Below are positions 62,757-64,000 of a stretch of DNA of 64,000 nt, in pieces. This stretch comes from Asticcacaulis sp. AND118 (lineage in GTDB: Bacteria; Pseudomonadota; Alphaproteobacteria; Caulobacterales; Caulobacteraceae): the NCBI RefSeq assembly GCF_020535245.1, contig NZ_CP084911.1, positions 384,001 to 448,000 of the forward strand, in the 5' to 3' direction. Made by a program: the position numbers and the translations under genes. The notes below the pieces were generated by a model. That model made no database searches. It was not told where the DNA came from and saw only the letters and a program-made list of their open reading frames with translations. Within the stretch, counting starts at the first letter, position 1. The number at the start of each line of letters is the position of its first letter.

Positions 62757-63140
62757 CATTGATCAGAGCCAGAAGATGACGGTAGCAGCGATGAGTATGG
62801 CGGAGAAGAAAGTGTGGGCACAGCGGTCGTATCGAGTGTGTACGCGCCGCCAGTCCTTGAGTTTGGCGAACATGTTTTCGACCTTATGGCGTTGCTTATA
62901 GAGTATTTTGTCATGGTCGATCTGAACTTTTCGATTACGCTTTGAAGGGATGCAGGGATTTATTCCCTTACCTTTCAGAGCGTTACGGAACCAGTTGGCG
63001 TCATATCCCCGATCGCCCAGCAAAGTTTTTGCTTTGGGCAGTGTATCCAACAGCAAGGCTGCGCCCTTGAAGTCGCTGACCTGTCCCGCGGTCAGCAACA
63101 GGCGGATAGGCCTGCCGTGCGGGTCGGTAACCGCATGATC
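62757..63140 (-). mobile_element. IS5-family insertion sequence remnant
   Basis: Carries the 3' part of a transposase on the minus strand: DHAVTDPHGRPIRLLLTAGQ, LLGDRGYDANWFRNALKGKGINPCIP, YKQRHKVENMFAKLKDWRRVHTRYDRC. The left end GGCTCAGGACTCATTGATC resembles the terminal repeat of the element at 51450. The 5' half of the transposase and the right end are missing, where a trehalase-like gene fragment begins directly. Confidence 0.82.
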
Positions 63141-63142
63141 CG

Positions 63143-63388
63143 TCGAACTGGCTGGGGCCGGTATGGATCGTCTCCAACTATTTTGTCTGGCGCGGGTTGA
63201 AGAATTATGGCTTTACCGCCGAAGCCGCCGATCTGTCGGCACGCACGGTCAGGCTTCTGTCGGATGATCTGACGGCGTCGGGCTCGCTCAATGAATATTA
63301 TCACCCTGATACGGCCAAAGCGCTTAGCCACAAGGGCTTCATGAACTGGAACCTACTGGTTCTGGAGATGGTGGACGCCGCCATTTAA
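63143..63388 (+). pseudogene. Trehalase/GH63-like gene, C-terminal fragment
   Basis: Only the last ~80 codons remain: SNWLGPVWIVSNYFVWRGLKNYGF, DDLTASGSLNEYYHPDTAKAL and GFMNWNLLVLEMVDAAI then stop. This is the typical C-terminal end of the (alpha/alpha)6 barrel shared by trehalase-like GH37/GH63 glucosidases. Its 5' part is missing and the fragment abuts the IS remnant, so the gene was truncated by IS insertion and deletion. Confidence 0.8.
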
Positions 63389-63568
63389 GATGACCACCTT
63401 ACGGCGATAATGATGGCCGGTTCTTATAGACGCATCAGCTTGTTCTCCTGCGATCGCAGTCGAACATGCTTATGCGGGCAAACCACTTCTCTGGAAGTTC
63501 AACGGTAGAATTTGCACTTCGCGAGCTATCTCATGTAAGCTTCATGTCAATAAAACGGGAGCGAAATC

Positions 63569-64000
63569 ATGGCAGTTCATATATCGCGGCGCATCTTGGT
63601 GGGAGCCGCTTTGGGCTGTGTTATAGCAAGACCGGCGCTAGCGGCAGGCAAACCTTGGAATCGTGCAAGCGCTATCGTCAAACATCTTCGGGCGCCGGTG
63701 TTTCAAAACCGGGTCTTCGATATCATTGACTATGGTGGGGTCGGTGACGGCAAAACATTGAACACGGACGCGATCGCCCGCGCCATTGACGCCTGCCATG
63801 CGGCGGGCGGCGGGCGCGTTGTGATCCCGGCGGGGAAGTTCCTCACCGGCGCGGTGCGGCTGCGGTCGCGCATTGATCTCCATGTGGCTGAGGGTGGGAC
63901 TCTCCTGTTCAGCCCCGACCCTGCTCACTATCCCAATGTCCTGACGCGATGGGAGGGCGTGGAGGTGATGAACCATTCGCCGCTCATCTACGCTTACGGT
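63569..64000 (+). CDS. Second GH28 polygalacturonase (partial)
   Basis: The first 144 codons of an exported GH28 enzyme that runs off the right edge. A twin-arginine-like leader (ISRRILVGAALGCVIARPALA) precedes the family N-terminus VFDIIDYGGVGDGKTLNTDAIARAIDACHAAGGGRVVIPAGKFLTGAVRL, the start of the beta-helix. GGGAG lies 7-8 nt before the ATG at 63569. The catalytic motifs lie beyond the window. It joins the pectin-degrading set after the accessory region. Confidence 0.88.
   Translation, partial: MAVHISRRILVGAALGCVIARPALAAGKPWNRASAIVKHLRAPVFQNRVFDIIDYGGVGDGKTLNTDAIARAIDACHAAGGGRVVIPAGKFLTGAVRLRSRIDLHVAEGGTLLFSPDPAHYPNVLTRWEGVEVMNHSPLIYAYG

Overview
The window looks like a chromosome segment of an alphaproteobacterium of the family Caulobacteraceae, with an Asticcacaulis- or Caulobacter-like gene complement. 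This is inferred from GC-rich codon use, the protein families present (DctA/DctB/DctD, ExuT-like transporter, CsgF/CsgG curli genes, IclR-linked pectin and uronate genes) and the large share of plant cell-wall glycoside hydrolases. No rRNA, tRNA or CRISPR array was found.

Layout. 1-3912: a dicarboxylate module, dctB-dctD on the minus strand (dctD runs off the left edge) divergent from dctA, with two palindromic activator sites and a -24/-12 promoter between them. 3946-11036: a TorF-like outer membrane protein, then a response regulator/histidine kinase pair divergent from a HlyD / ABC ATPase / FtsX-permease export operon. 11040-24087: a plant-polysaccharide region with an ExuT-like uronate transporter, alpha/beta hydrolase, GH95, GH43, pectin methylesterase, GH2, an IclR regulator and an LgoD-like L-galactonate dehydrogenase. 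24717-30335: a curli locus, csgF-csgG, a giant curlin of about 830 residues, a second curlin and an unrecognised 199-residue protein. 30615-35074: a GH115 alpha-glucuronidase divergent from a GH28 polygalacturonase. Many of these exported enzymes carry twin-arginine-like signal sequences.

35.5-63.5 kb looks like an accessory island. It opens with a P4-type integrase broken by one in-frame stop and contains many decayed genes: a cspA copy with a stop, an SDR pseudogene, an IS5-family element and an IS remnant, and a truncated trehalase-like gene. Intact cargo includes a LysR/SnoaL-like/SDR/haloperoxidase-like set, three transglutaminase-like proteins, an N-formylglutamate amidohydrolase-like protein, a ribbon-helix-helix regulator with a PHB-depolymerase-like esterase, an SRAP homologue without its catalytic residues, an RsbR-like histidine kinase, GH130, a DUF4398/OmpA pair and a GlsB-type membrane protein.

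A GT4 glycosyltransferase plus GH13 hydrolase block is present twice (47611-49505 and 58604-61200), almost identical, and each copy is damaged differently. A second polygalacturonase begins at 63569 and leaves the window.

The most unusual items are the giant curlin locus with its duplicated leader and unrecognised fifth gene, the damaged duplicate GT4/GH13 blocks flanking about 9 kb, and the SRAP-like pseudoenzyme.
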